Shown one piece after another: positions 8,126-16,706 of a stretch of 64,000 nt of DNA. Under the pieces are notes generated by a model that did no database searches, was not told the origin of the DNA, and saw only the letters and a list, made by a program, of their open reading frames with translations. Source of the stretch: Bacteroidetes bacterium UBA1941 (GTDB taxonomy: Bacteria; Bacteroidota; Bacteroidia; Chitinophagales; LD1); assembly GCA_002336805.1 (NCBI GenBank), contig DDEZ01000002.1, forward strand, positions 124,001 to 188,000, in the 5' to 3' direction. The position numbers and the translations under genes were made by a program. Positions within the stretch are counted from its first letter, which is position 1. Every line of letters begins with the position of its first letter.

Positions 8126-8488
8126 ATGGATATCATCGTACTAGGCATATTCAGCTACGCGCTCTACAGGCTGGCTATGAGCCATCAGATCAGGCCCTGG
8201 AGGTGGATCATAAATTATGTCGTCACTTTCATGGCATCTTCTTTTGCCATGGCGCTCGTACTGCTGGGCATGTATGGTGAGAATATGATGAAGGACATAG
8301 ACTTCATGGGCAAAGTAGCGATCCGGGTAGAGCCATTTGTGCTCCTGTACCAGGTTATGCTCTTCTTTTTCTTCCGCACCCGCATCCTGAAATATGTGCA
8401 CGCGCTCGACGAGGCAGACCGCATAGCCAGCACGCCTCCTCCATCCAAGCCGGAGAAGGAAGACAAGGACCTCTCCTATTTCAGATAA
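8126..8488 (+). CDS. Small membrane protein of unknown function
   Basis: A 120-residue protein with three hydrophobic segments: MDIIVLGIFSYALYRLAM, a helix around YVVTFMASSFAMALVLLGM, and FVLLYQVMLFFFF. The C-terminal tail is polar and rich in Pro and charged residues (TPPPSKPEKEDKD). It sits between the MmcQ-like gene and the FAD oxidoreductase gene. The latter's ATG directly follows this stop codon, so the two are probably translated from one message. I do not recognise the family. Confidence 0.7.
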   Translation: MDIIVLGIFSYALYRLAMSHQIRPWRWIINYVVTFMASSFAMALVLLGMYGENMMKDIDFMGKVAIRVEPFVLLYQVMLFFFFRTRILKYVHALDEADRIASTPPPSKPEKEDKDLSYFR

Positions 8489-9526
8489 ATGACCCCAGAC
8501 ATCACGATAGTCGGCCAGGGCATATGCGGCTCTCTGCTGTCGTGGGCACTGATACAGCGCGGCCTCTCTGTGCGCGTGTATGATACCGGCTCTCACCTCT
8601 CTGCTACTGCTGCAGCCTCCGGCCTGCTCAATCCTATCACCGGCAAGCGCTACGTGAAATCATGGATGGTAGATGACCTGATACCCACAGCCGAGAAAGT
8701 CTATGCTGACCTGGGCCAGGCACTCTCTATACAGGTCTACACTCCCATGCCTATCTACAAGCTGCTCGGCTCCATACGCGAGCAGAACGACTGGAGCGCC
8801 CGCACCACGGACTCGACATACCAGCAGTACCTCTCCGATACTACCCTGCACAAGCTCAATGAAGACTGGCTCATCAATGACTTTGGCGCCTTTGCCATAC
8901 AGGGTGGCGGTATCGTACACACACCGTCCTTCCTCTCTCGCTACCGTGAATACCTGCGTGATAAAGGGATGCTCTATGAAGAGAGCCTGACGCAGGAAGA
9001 GGCGTTGCAGCGCAAAGACCGCATCATCTTCTGCGATGGCTACCGGTCTGCCCGCGAGGGTATCTTCACCACGCTACCCTGGCAGATCGTGAAGGGTGAG
9101 TACCTCCTCATCCGCATAAAGGAATTTTATGACGACCGCATAGTGGGTGGCGATACCACCATCTCTCCCGCCGGTCAGCCCGGCCTCTGGTATGCCGGCG
9201 CTACCTATCAGTGGCACTATGAGACTATAGCGCCTACCGCTCAGTATCGTGATGAGGTCATAGAGAGTCTGCATCAGATGCTGCGCGTACCCTTTGAGGT
9301 GGTGCACCATGGTGCCGGAGTGAGGCCATCTACCAGATATCGCAGGCCCTTCCTCGGCTTTCATCCGCAGCATCCGCATATCGGCATTTTCAATGGTATG
9401 GGCACCAAGGGCATGTCTCTTGCGCCATACTGGTCGGAGCGCCTTGCGGCCCACATCGCAGATGGCACCCCGCTGCCCGATGAAGTGGATGTGACACGGC
9501 AGCTTTCCGTATCTACAGCCCCGTAG
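8489..9526 (+). CDS. FAD-dependent oxidoreductase (DAO family)
   Basis: A 345-residue flavoprotein of the D-amino-acid oxidase type. The N-terminal dinucleotide-binding motif is ITIVGQGICGSLLSWAL, followed by an acidic-type strand ending VRVYDTG and the family's SAATAAASGLLNPI-like loop. A C-terminal FAD contact (GMGTKGMSLAPYW) is also present. The substrate is not evident. The ATG abuts the stop of the preceding gene. The stop codon TAG at 9524-9526 lies inside a family B dispersed repeat, so the last residues (STAP) may have been altered by repeat insertion. Confidence 0.85.
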   Translation: MTPDITIVGQGICGSLLSWALIQRGLSVRVYDTGSHLSATAAASGLLNPITGKRYVKSWMVDDLIPTAEKVYADLGQALSIQVYTPMPIYKLLGSIREQNDWSARTTDSTYQQYLSDTTLHKLNEDWLINDFGAFAIQGGGIVHTPSFLSRYREYLRDKGMLYEESLTQEEALQRKDRIIFCDGYRSAREGIFTTLPWQIVKGEYLLIRIKEFYDDRIVGGDTTISPAGQPGLWYAGATYQWHYETIAPTAQYRDEVIESLHQMLRVPFEVVHHGAGVRPSTRYRRPFLGFHPQHPHIGIFNGMGTKGMSLAPYWSERLAAHIADGTPLPDEVDVTRQLSVSTAP

Positions 9527-9552
9527 AGACGCAATATTTTGCGTCTTCCCAA
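9523..9552 (+). repeat. Dispersed palindromic repeat, family B
   Basis: GTAGAGACGCAATATTTTGC followed by GTCTTCCCAA. It overlaps the stop codon of the oxidoreductase gene. A partial second copy (TTTTGCGTCTTCCCAA) follows at about 9581-9596. The rest of 9553-9738 shows no gene. Confidence 0.8.
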
Positions 9553-9738
9553 CAGGCTCATTTTTGGTCAGAAACCTTCATTTTGCGTCTTCCCAATAGC
9601 CCCTCTATGGATCAGAGCGTTTGGCAGACCGTATTGTGATTCGTTTAGCGCAACAGCTTCCAGTATCTGCGCCATCAGAGAATATGTAGAGTTGCAAAAT
9701 ATTACCTCTTCACCATTTAAACCCGAAAGTGATACATC

Positions 9739-9948
9739 TTAATCCAGCTCACTAAGTAGTTTTCGTGCCGACTTGAGTTTAAGTTTTCCTTCTTTAGCTT
9801 TTGTGACCTCATGCATAGCAGCATAAAGATCTTTGATAAACTTAGCCTCGTTATTACTAATTACTCTGGTTTTTATAAAACGTAGATTGGCGAGAAGCTC
9901 TAATAGGAAATCAGCCTTGCTATTCTTTACATTCAGTAATAGTTTCAT
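9739..9948 (-). CDS. Small antitoxin-like protein, no toxin partner
   Basis: A 69-residue charged protein (MKLLLNVKNSKADFLLELL...KLKSARKLLSELD). The layout, a short beta start, a helical middle and an acidic or basic end, is like the antitoxins that precede RelE-type toxins in Bacteroidota. No toxin reading frame follows downstream on the minus strand, where the FAD oxidoreductase gene converges. It may be an orphan antitoxin or a remnant. The call rests on general likeness only. Confidence 0.5.
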   Translation of the reverse strand: MKLLLNVKNSKADFLLELLANLRFIKTRVISNNEAKFIKDLYAAMHEVTKAKEGKLKLKSARKLLSELD

Positions 9949-9973
9949 TCTGCGAAGTTAGTTCTTTGTATTA

Positions 9974-10010
9974 CACCTCTCCTATTTTAGGAGAGGCCGG
10001 GAGTGGTAAG
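9974..10010 (+). repeat. Dispersed repeat, diverged copy
   Basis: CACCTCTCCTATTTTAGGAG followed by AGGCCGGGAGTGG. It is built like the copies at 29872-29900 and 16631-16670: a hairpin of CTCTCC/GGAGAG and a GGGAG tail. It is non-coding. Confidence 0.6.
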
Positions 10011-10098
10011 GCGTCGTATTTGCTGTGACTGTTTATATTTGCGCTCCATGTAGGAAGCAACATATTGCATCTCTACGTGCCTAAACCGATTCGCATCC

Positions 10099-10800
10099 AT
10101 GACAGTCGCCGACCTCCACATACTCTACGAAGACAACCACATCATAGCGGTCAATAAACCAGCAGGCATGCTCGTGCAGGGAGACAAGACCGGCGATGAG
10201 ACCCTCGGCGATATCGTGAAGCAATACATCAAAGAGAAATACGACAAGCCGGGTGAGGTGTTCCTTGGTATTGTGCACCGGATAGACAGGCCGGTGAGCG
10301 GCCTTGTACTCTTCGCCCGCACGACCAAGGCGCTGCAGCGGCTCAATGAGATGTTTCAAAAGCGGGAGATACAAAAGACCTATTGGGCCATCGTGCAGAG
10401 CGCACCCACGCAGGAGCAGGGCGTATTGGTAGACTGGCTGCGCAAAAACGAAGAGAAGAACGCCTCCTACGTCTACGCCGAGGGCACCAAAGGCGCGCTC
10501 CGCTGCGAGCTCGAATACAAACTCCTGGCCAGCTCGGACAACTACTACCTGCTGGAGGTAGACCCACATACCGGCCGCCACCACCAGATACGCGTGCAGC
10601 TCTCACACATGGGCTGTATCATAAAGGGCGACCTCAAGTACGGCGCCAAGCGCTCTAACCGCGATGGCTCCATCTGCCTCCACGCGCGCGCCATCGAGTT
10701 CATCCATCCAGTCAAAAAGGAAACAGTACAGATCACCGCCCCCGTACCGGATGACAACCTCTGGAAAGCCTTCGAAGAAATGGCAGACACCAGCAAATAA
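10099..10800 (+). CDS. RluA-family RNA pseudouridine synthase
   Basis: A 233-residue pseudouridine synthase of the RluA family, which isomerises uridine in rRNA or tRNA. The catalytic-loop motif is visible as GIVHRIDRPVSGLVLFARTTKA, with the catalytic Asp in HRID. Other family blocks are YEDNHIIAVNKPAGMLVQ near the N-terminus, KTYWAIV, and the C-terminal GRHHQIRVQLSHMGCIIKGDLKYG. There is no S4 domain, so it is the short form. The exact RNA target cannot be told from the sequence. The ORF starts with ATG at 10099. Confidence 0.9.
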   Translation: MTVADLHILYEDNHIIAVNKPAGMLVQGDKTGDETLGDIVKQYIKEKYDKPGEVFLGIVHRIDRPVSGLVLFARTTKALQRLNEMFQKREIQKTYWAIVQSAPTQEQGVLVDWLRKNEEKNASYVYAEGTKGALRCELEYKLLASSDNYYLLEVDPHTGRHHQIRVQLSHMGCIIKGDLKYGAKRSNRDGSICLHARAIEFIHPVKKETVQITAPVPDDNLWKAFEEMADTSK

Positions 10801-11054
10801 GTTTGAAGAAAGCGACTCTTTAAATGAATCTCGCGCACTTCGTGCCCAAGTAAACAAATCGCTGATATTCCCCCTTTATAAAGGTCGCAGATCCTGCACC
10901 TTGGTCGGGAGGGTGGCCGCAGGCCGGGGAATTCGACGCAGCAGTCCACACAGACTTTTACTCTTCCCCTATTGTAGTAGAGGCAGGGTAAACACCGCCA
11001 AAAATGGCTGTTAAAGTCTCCCCTTTAGGGGAGATTTAGAGGGGCCGCTATCCC
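10801..11054. repeat. Intergenic stretch with two dispersed repeats
   Basis: About 250 bases without a gene. At 10869-10944 lies an element with CCCCTTTATAAAGG and then GGGTGGCCGCAGGCCGGGG plus ATTCGACGCAGCA. The same tail recurs at 11755-11805. At 11007-11045 there is a near-perfect family A copy (CTCCCCTTTAGGGGAG core). Confidence 0.75.
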
Positions 11055-11543
11055 CTACACCAGCAAACTAATAATAGCCTCATCCCGCGCCGCTGCTGCC
11101 GCATAGAATCCCTGCACATCTCTGAAGGCCTCTATCAGCCCATCGGCTTCATCATCGCTATCCCAGCCGGGGTAGACCTCCTCCTCCGTCATCAGCGCCG
11201 GGCTGAAGCGCGCCTGTAGTGCAGCAGGCTCTATAGCGGCGAGCATGGCCTGCAGCTCCGCCACCTGCTGTGGCCTGAGGTAGTGCGCCGGCCCATAGCC
11301 AAAGTCCTGCCGCTCATCCACAGCCTGTCCGCTAAAGAAGATCCGTGACATAGGGTGCTCCGTACAGCCCGCTATGGATGAGCCCGTCAGGAGAAATAAG
11401 ATCCCATCCCAGGCTTTGTCTATATCTATCATGCGGTCTAGGAGCTCCTCGCGGTCGAGCATCGCCTCGAGGTGGCTGCTATCCTCCAGGCAGGAGTGCA
11501 ACGTTCTTTCATCTACTCTGATCAGGTACAGTAACATACTCAT
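11055..11543 (-). CDS. DUF1877 (YfbM-like) family protein
   Basis: A 162-residue protein with the DUF1877 layout. It opens MSMLLYLIRVDERTL, then has an IDIDKAWDGILFLLTG block near residue 38. The DFGYGPAHYLRPQQVAELQAML block follows near residue 76, and then a helical C-terminus with EAFRDVQGFYAAAAARDEAII. Members are cytosolic and of unknown function. It stands alone between two repeat-bearing spacers. Confidence 0.85.
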   Translation of the reverse strand: MSMLLYLIRVDERTLHSCLEDSSHLEAMLDREELLDRMIDIDKAWDGILFLLTGSSIAGCTEHPMSRIFFSGQAVDERQDFGYGPAHYLRPQQVAELQAMLAAIEPAALQARFSPALMTEEEVYPGWDSDDEADGLIEAFRDVQGFYAAAAARDEAIISLLV

Positions 11544-11833
11544 AAACAGAAGATTTAGGTGAATAAATCCTCAGTAAGGTACGGATACTATTTCTCAATA
11601 ATAAATTCTTTTTGTTAAAGTTGAAAAGCCTCATAGCCTGCGGCTAATGCTTTATCCGCCGTTTCAAAAGAGCATTTCAAATAGTGCACTATTTGAAAAA
11701 CAGATGCTTCAAAACATCGGGAGCTTACCCTTGCCAAAAAACACCAATGGCTGAAGTCCCCCTTTAAAAAGGGGGTGGCCGCAGGCCGGGGGATTCGACG
11801 CAGCACCACATAGCAGTAAGATGACAATAACTC
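11544..11833. repeat. Intergenic stretch with dispersed repeat
   Basis: About 290 bases without a credible gene. At 11755-11805 is a repeat with CCCCCTTTAAAAAGGGGGTG leading into GGCCGCAGGCCGGGGG and ATTCGACGCAGCA. It shares its tail with 10913-10944. A short minus-strand frame across it (11615-11827) mostly translates the repeat and is not accepted. Confidence 0.65.
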
Positions 11834-14341
11834 TCACTCCTGATAATAAACCCGCTTCACCCGCGCCGAGATACCCGTCAGTATCTCATATGCTATCGTG
11901 CCCGCAGCCTTGGCCACCTCCTCCACTCTCGGCCTGCCACCAAAGACGATCACCTCATCGCCCTCGCGGGCATCTATACCGGTGATATCTATCATGGTCA
12001 TATCCATACATACGTTGCCTATGATGGGTGCCAGCTGGTTGCCTATCAGCATGCGGCCGGTACCATTGCTCAGGCGGCGCTCCAGGCCATCTGCATAGCC
12101 TATGCCCACCGTCGCTATGGTCTTGTCGGTCTCTACTTTGCCCACGCGGCCATAGCCTACAGAGTCGCCGGCCTTTACGTGTTTGATCTGGGAGATGGTC
12201 GTCTTCAGTGTAGACACAGGCAGCAGGCGCGACTGGACGGCCGGTGTCGGGTCCAGGCCATAGAGGCCTATGCCCAGGCGCACCATATCATACTGCGCGG
12301 AGGTGTGGCGTGAGATGCCGCTCGAGTTGAGGATATGCCGGATGATAGGATAGCCAAAGGCCGCACAGATCCGTCCGCTCATCTGCTCAAAGGACGCTAT
12401 CTGCCCACGGGTGAACTCGTCATACTCCGCCGCCTCGCTGGCCGCGAGGTGGGAGAAGATAGACGCGATCTCTATGCACTCAGACTTTTTGATCTGCTCT
12501 ATCAGCGGGGGTATATCCTGCATCTCAAAGCCGAGGCGGTTCATACCCGTCTCCAGTTCTACATGTATCTTATATTTCGCTGTAGCAGACTTGCGCTTCA
12601 GCTTGAGTATCGCTACAAATTTATCCAGCAGCGAGAGGCTGTATATATCAGGCTCCAGCCCATGCGTGATCATCGCCTCAAAGCTGCGCTCCTCCGGGTT
12701 CATCACCATGATGGGCAGCGTGATGCCATTCTTGCGCAGCTCTACGCCCTCATCAGCATAGGCCACGGCCAGGTAGTCCACCCGGTTAAACTGCAGCACA
12801 TTGGCTATCTCATAGCTGCCGCTGCCATAGCTGAAGGCCTTGACCATGGCCATGAGCTTTGTCTCTGGTCGCAGCAGCGACTGATAGGTCTTCAGGTTGT
12901 TGACCACCGCATTGAGGTTGATCTCCAGCACGGTCTGGTGGGCCTTCTTCTCCAGCAGCTTGGCTATCCGCTCAAACTCAAACTGGCGCGCCCCCTTCAG
13001 CAGGATCACCTCATCGTGCAGCGCTGAGGTGTCAAACTCCTTGAGCATCTCTTCGGTGCTTTTATAGCAGATCAGCTCTGCTACACCGCTCTGCTCAAAG
13101 ACCTTCCGCTCCCGCGTGATAGATGGGCCGATGCCTATGAGGCGGTAGATGCCGTTTTGCTTCAGCAGCTTGGCCACCTCTGTGTAGAGGTCCAGCTCGC
13201 TGCGGCCGCTCTGTAGGATATCTGACAGGATGATCGTCTTGCGCGGATGCTGGTTTTGCTGCCGCAAAAAGTCTATGGCGATCCGCAGCGACTCAAAGTC
13301 TGAGTTGTAGCTATCGTTTATGAGCGAGCAGTTATTGATTGCGTCGCGCATCTCCAGGCGCATGGCTATGCGGGTCAGCAGGCGCATCCGCGCACGCAGC
13401 ATGCCAAAGTCCTTGCCCATCACCAGCAGCGTACAGGCGCAGTGCAGGGCATTCTCTACAGAGGCCTTATCTGCAAAGGGGATCTCAAAGTCAAAGTCCT
13501 GCCCGTGGTACTGCGCAGAGACATAGGAGTGGTTATTCTGCTGCAGGATAGAGGTGACGCGCACATCTGCATCAGAGTGCTGCGACCAGGTGAAGACCGG
13601 AATTGCATCTGCGCCCTTCAGCCCGTTTATCTCTGTGATGGCCTGGTTTACGTCTGCGTGGTCCTTGCAGTAGATGAGGCGGTCCACTTTGGTAAAGAGC
13701 TTCAGTTTCTCCTTGGCCTTATGCTTCAGGTTGAGGAAGCCCTCATTGTGCGCCTCTCCCACATTGGCAAAGATGCCCAGCGTAGGCTGTATGATGCGTG
13801 CCAGCTTGTCCATCTCGTCACTCTCAGAGATGCCGGCCTCTATGATGGCCAGGTCGTGCTGGTCGCTCATCTGCCAGAGCGAGAGCGGCACACCTATCTG
13901 CGAGTTGTAGCTCTTGGGGCTGCGCACGATCTTGTAGTCTTCATTCAGCAGCTGGTAGAGCCATTCTTTGATGATCGTCTTGCCATTGCTGCCGGTGATC
14001 CCGATCACCGGATATTGAAACTTGCTGCGATGGTACCCCGCCAGCTTTTGCAGCGCAGCGATGGTATCTTTTACTACTATAAAGTTGACCCGTGGGTAGC
14101 GCTCGGCCCAGTCAGCCTTGGTTACCACAAAGTTCTGTACACCACGCGCCGTCAGCTCAGCTATGAACTGATGCCCATCCTGCCGCGCACCCGGCAGCGC
14201 AAAGAAAAGGCTCACATCCGGATACTGTATACGCCTGCTATCCAGCAGCAGGTGCTGTATGACCTTGTCCTCTCCGGCACCTGCGTGCAGTTTGCCGCCA
14301 GCGGCTTTTGCGGCCTCTGCTATGGTGTATCCTTTATTCAT
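11834..14341 (-). CDS. murF-alr: Bifunctional MurF-alanine racemase
   Basis: A fused peptidoglycan enzyme of 835 aa, the arrangement usual in Bacteroidota. The N-terminal half (about 1-450) is a UDP-MurNAc-tripeptide:D-Ala-D-Ala ligase, with the ATP loop GITGSNGKTIIKEWL and the NDSYNSDFESLR region. The second half (about 460-835) is a PLP-dependent alanine racemase. Its lysine lies in MAMVKAFSYGSGSYEIA, and it has the RLGIGLYGLDP and SVGYGRVG blocks. I start at the ATG at 14341 (MNKGYTIAEAAKAAGG), since the frame upstream runs into a dispersed repeat. It would supply D-Ala and attach D-Ala-D-Ala to the cell wall precursor. Confidence 0.95.
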   Translation of the reverse strand: MNKGYTIAEAAKAAGGKLHAGAGEDKVIQHLLLDSRRIQYPDVSLFFALPGARQDGHQFIAELTARGVQNFVVTKADWAERYPRVNFIVVKDTIAALQKLAGYHRSKFQYPVIGITGSNGKTIIKEWLYQLLNEDYKIVRSPKSYNSQIGVPLSLWQMSDQHDLAIIEAGISESDEMDKLARIIQPTLGIFANVGEAHNEGFLNLKHKAKEKLKLFTKVDRLIYCKDHADVNQAITEINGLKGADAIPVFTWSQHSDADVRVTSILQQNNHSYVSAQYHGQDFDFEIPFADKASVENALHCACTLLVMGKDFGMLRARMRLLTRIAMRLEMRDAINNCSLINDSYNSDFESLRIAIDFLRQQNQHPRKTIILSDILQSGRSELDLYTEVAKLLKQNGIYRLIGIGPSITRERKVFEQSGVAELICYKSTEEMLKEFDTSALHDEVILLKGARQFEFERIAKLLEKKAHQTVLEINLNAVVNNLKTYQSLLRPETKLMAMVKAFSYGSGSYEIANVLQFNRVDYLAVAYADEGVELRKNGITLPIMVMNPEERSFEAMITHGLEPDIYSLSLLDKFVAILKLKRKSATAKYKIHVELETGMNRLGFEMQDIPPLIEQIKKSECIEIASIFSHLAASEAAEYDEFTRGQIASFEQMSGRICAAFGYPIIRHILNSSGISRHTSAQYDMVRLGIGLYGLDPTPAVQSRLLPVSTLKTTISQIKHVKAGDSVGYGRVGKVETDKTIATVGIGYADGLERRLSNGTGRMLIGNQLAPIIGNVCMDMTMIDITGIDAREGDEVIVFGGRPRVEEVAKAAGTIAYEILTGISARVKRVYYQE

Positions 14342-14437
14342 GCTGACGGGTACAAATCTAACGTATTCCGCTGTTTTAAATTTTGGACGAAGAGGCAGCC
14401 TTTGCCAACAGCAAGGGACTATCTCATTTGTCATTGT

Positions 14438-14469
14438 GTAGAGACGCATTATTATGCGTCTTCCCAAAT
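14438..14469 (+). repeat. Dispersed palindromic repeat, family B
   Basis: GTAGAGACGCATTATTATGC followed by GTCTTCCCAAAT, the clearest copy of this family. It lies upstream of the murF-alr start. Confidence 0.8.
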
Positions 14470-14589
14470 GGCTTATTCGTGGTTTTTAGAAACGTATTAT
14501 TATATGGCTTTGCAAATAACCATATCGTATCCAACCAAGTTAGCTGGCCTGTTAATCCTCTTTGAGAGGAGTTTGGAAGAGACTGCATT

Positions 14590-14666
14590 AAGCCTCCCTT
14601 TAGGGAGGTTTGGAGGGCAGGCTGTTTTGCATTCATGTCTCCCCTTCAGGGGAGATTTAGAGGGGC
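14590..14666 (+). repeat. Two tandem family A-type repeats
   Basis: A copy with AAGCCTCCCTTTAGGGAGG and a TTTGGAGGG tail (14590-14617) is followed by a copy with TCTCCCCTTCAGGGGAGA and a TTTAGAGGGGC tail (14638-14666). Both are hairpins with the same tail grammar, in the spacer between murF-alr and the K+ channel. Confidence 0.8.
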
Positions 14667-14749
14667 AGCATCGGCGGCTAAAACCTGATCACAAGCAATC
14701 ATTTTATCCCATAAACACCGTACCTTGCACACGCTAAAAACACTCCCCC

Positions 14750-15766
14750 ATGGCCCTGCGTGACCGTATCAATAGAAACAGAAACAATGTAGACATAGGC
14801 CTGGACCACGGCGCCCAGGACGGCCGCCAGCGCACCGTCAATCTGGACGGCTCGTACAATATCCGCAAGATCACGGGAGACCGCATAGACTTTGACCTCT
14901 ATCACTGGCTGCTCACTACCAGGTGGAAGAACTACTGGATCACCGTCTTCCTCTTTTACGGCGGTGTCAATCTCTTCTACGCTATCATCTACTATGTAGT
15001 AGATGCACAGGGCATCGTCGGTATCTCGGGCCTGAATGGTATCAGCAAATTCATGCAGTGCTTCTTTTTCTCCAGCCAGACCTTTACTACTGTAGGCTAT
15101 GGTGCCATGTATCCTACAGATATCTTCTGCAGCTGGATGGCATCGCTGGAGGCCTTTACAGGATTGATGGGCTTTGCCGTACTCACAGGCACGCTGTATG
15201 GCCGCTTCTCCAAGCCCCGGCCGGAGATGAAGTTTGGCCGCAACCTGATCATCGCGCCCGTAGGCGAGCTCACAGGCCTGCAGTTCATCTTTGCCAATCA
15301 GCGCTCGTCCAATATCATGGACCTCGAGGCCACGGTCAATTTCAGCTGGGTAGACAAGAACACACCTGACGGCCTGCGCCGCTTCAAGCAGCTCAACCTT
15401 GAGCTGAGCAAGATCGCCATGTTTCCCCTCAGCTGGACCATCAATCATATCATAGACGACCAGAGTCCGCTCTACGGCATGACCGAAGATGACGTGAAGG
15501 AACAGGAGATAGAGGTCTTCATCACCCTGCGCGGCTATGACGAGACCTACGCGCAAACCATCTACATCCGCATGTCCTACACCTGGCGCGACCTGATCTA
15601 TGGCGCCAAATTCCAGAAGCCATTCTACGTAGGCACCGATGGCCGCATGGTCATGGACCTGCGTAAAGTAGGTAGCTACGACCTGGTAGAGCTGCCTAAA
15701 CGTGTGATACCTATAGACACCCCGGCTGCGCCCTATGAGATAGAGGGTGAGATGCTGGATCTGTGA
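14750..15766 (+). CDS. Inward-rectifier K+ channel (KirBac type)
   Basis: A 338-residue bacterial Kir channel. Residues about 62-85 form the first membrane helix. The pore helix and selectivity filter follow, with TTVGYG at 113-118, and then a second membrane helix around 130-150 ending in SKPRPEMKFG. The long C-terminal part (from about 155) is the cytoplasmic immunoglobulin-like Kir domain, including NLRS/QRSSNIMDLEA-like strands and the FQKPFYVGTDG block. Length and layout match KirBac proteins. It would conduct potassium across the inner membrane. It is monocistronic. Confidence 0.93.
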   Translation: MALRDRINRNRNNVDIGLDHGAQDGRQRTVNLDGSYNIRKITGDRIDFDLYHWLLTTRWKNYWITVFLFYGGVNLFYAIIYYVVDAQGIVGISGLNGISKFMQCFFFSSQTFTTVGYGAMYPTDIFCSWMASLEAFTGLMGFAVLTGTLYGRFSKPRPEMKFGRNLIIAPVGELTGLQFIFANQRSSNIMDLEATVNFSWVDKNTPDGLRRFKQLNLELSKIAMFPLSWTINHIIDDQSPLYGMTEDDVKEQEIEVFITLRGYDETYAQTIYIRMSYTWRDLIYGAKFQKPFYVGTDGRMVMDLRKVGSYDLVELPKRVIPIDTPAAPYEIEGEMLDL

Positions 15767-15932
15767 TCTCAGACTGCTCACAGCCCCACATCGCACGCAA
15801 AAACTTATCCTCAAACCCCCTTTTGTCAGTAATTCCCGCCGAAACAGCAGCGGCTTTTGCTCTCCTTTGCATTATCGTTTTCTGAGCGAAGTGCGCCATT
15901 TTATATTCCTGTTATCGGAGGGTTGTATTTTG

Positions 15933-15965
15933 TATTAAAGCCTCCCTTTAGAGAGGTTTGGAGGG
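15933..15965 (+). repeat. Dispersed repeat, family A variant
   Basis: TATTAAAGCCTCCCTTTAGA followed by GAGGTTTGGAGGG. The rest of the 270-base spacer (15767-16036) shows no gene. Confidence 0.7.
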
Positions 15966-16036
15966 TCAGCAGCTCAGTATCAAAGCGCCCATCAGGGAGC
16001 ACAGAGATCTATTATTCATTCATAAATAAAACACCC

Positions 16037-16597
16037 ATGTCCGCACCTACCGGCAACACCAATGCGTCCCAATGGACCCGCGAGAAAACCCATCATGTAC
16101 TTGATCAGATCGAGGCCATGGCCCTCGACGAGTTCTCGATCTGCCACACACTCACCCAGGCCCTGCTCAAACTCAAATACTACAAGCAGCTCTGGAGCTA
16201 TTTCAAAAAGAAATGGGAAAATGATGGCGACATCATGGACCGCGTCTACTACATCGAGCAGATCTTTATCCATAAGCTCGAAGAAGGCGCCCTCTTTCGC
16301 CGGATGCATCCCGCTGCCTGCTACTTTATCCTGAGGAATAACTATGGCTACAACACCAAAGGCGAAAACGAACTACCATCCCACCTGATGGCCGACCTCG
16401 AGGCGCACCAGTCAGACACAGAGCCCGTAGCAGTGCAGCCGCAGACCCAGCCCGTCAGCAAACCAACGAAAGAGGCCCCGCGCAAAAATTTCATCCCGCA
16501 GTATACCGACCCCCAGCTATCAGATCGCTTCGATATAGACGTCCGCCGAAACCCGCAGATATACGACACCGGAAGATCAATAGGACTGCAGAGGTAG
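16037..16597 (+). CDS. Terminase-small-subunit-like protein, function unknown
   Basis: A 186-residue protein from the ATG at 16037 (MSAPTGNTNASQW). The open frame extends 60 residues upstream, but that part crosses a dispersed repeat. The middle (about residues 30-110) is helical and ends KLEEGALFRRMHPAACYFILRNNYGYNTKGE. This resembles the 'substrate helix, aa-xFxLKN-xGY' ending of small terminase-like phage proteins. The C-terminal third is polar and Pro/Gln-rich. There are no other phage genes nearby. It may be a domesticated phage gene; the family call is weak. Confidence 0.6.
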   Translation: MSAPTGNTNASQWTREKTHHVLDQIEAMALDEFSICHTLTQALLKLKYYKQLWSYFKKKWENDGDIMDRVYYIEQIFIHKLEEGALFRRMHPAACYFILRNNYGYNTKGENELPSHLMADLEAHQSDTEPVAVQPQTQPVSKPTKEAPRKNFIPQYTDPQLSDRFDIDVRRNPQIYDTGRSIGLQR

Positions 16598-16630
16598 ACA
16601 TTGATCTGATCCTACACAGGTGTTCGTGTG

Positions 16631-16670
16631 TATTAAAGCCCTCTCCTTTGGAGAGGGTTGGGAGAGGTGG
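16631..16670 (+). repeat. Dispersed repeat, variant
   Basis: TATTAAAGCCCTCTCCTTTG followed by GAGAGGGTTGGGAGAGGTGG, then GCTGTTA, which matches the head of family A. It is non-coding. Confidence 0.7.
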
Positions 16671-16693
16671 CTGTTAGCATTCAGATGAGCGCT

Positions 16694-16701
16694 TATCTTT
16701 G
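16694..16701 (+). promoter_or_regulatory. -7 element TATCTTTG right before the HAD gene
   Basis: A perfect TAnnTTTG hexamer-like box ends five bases before the ATG at 16707. If used, transcription would begin at or within the start codon, giving a leaderless message. No convincing TTTG is seen about 20 bases upstream. Confidence 0.35.
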
Positions 16702-16706
16702 CCGCC

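Noticed and set aside
11615..11827. A 70-codon minus-strand frame before murF-alr
   Set aside because: It mostly translates a dispersed repeat (PRPAATPFLKGDF) and has no family likeness.
13442..14737. A 431-codon plus-strand frame opposite murF-alr
   Set aside because: It is antisense to the clearly identified MurF domain and shows no family-like pattern. Long shadow frames are common opposite GC-rich genes.
14699..15814. A 371-codon minus-strand frame over the K+ channel gene
   Set aside because: It is fully antisense to the Kir channel, whose filter and domains are unmistakable.
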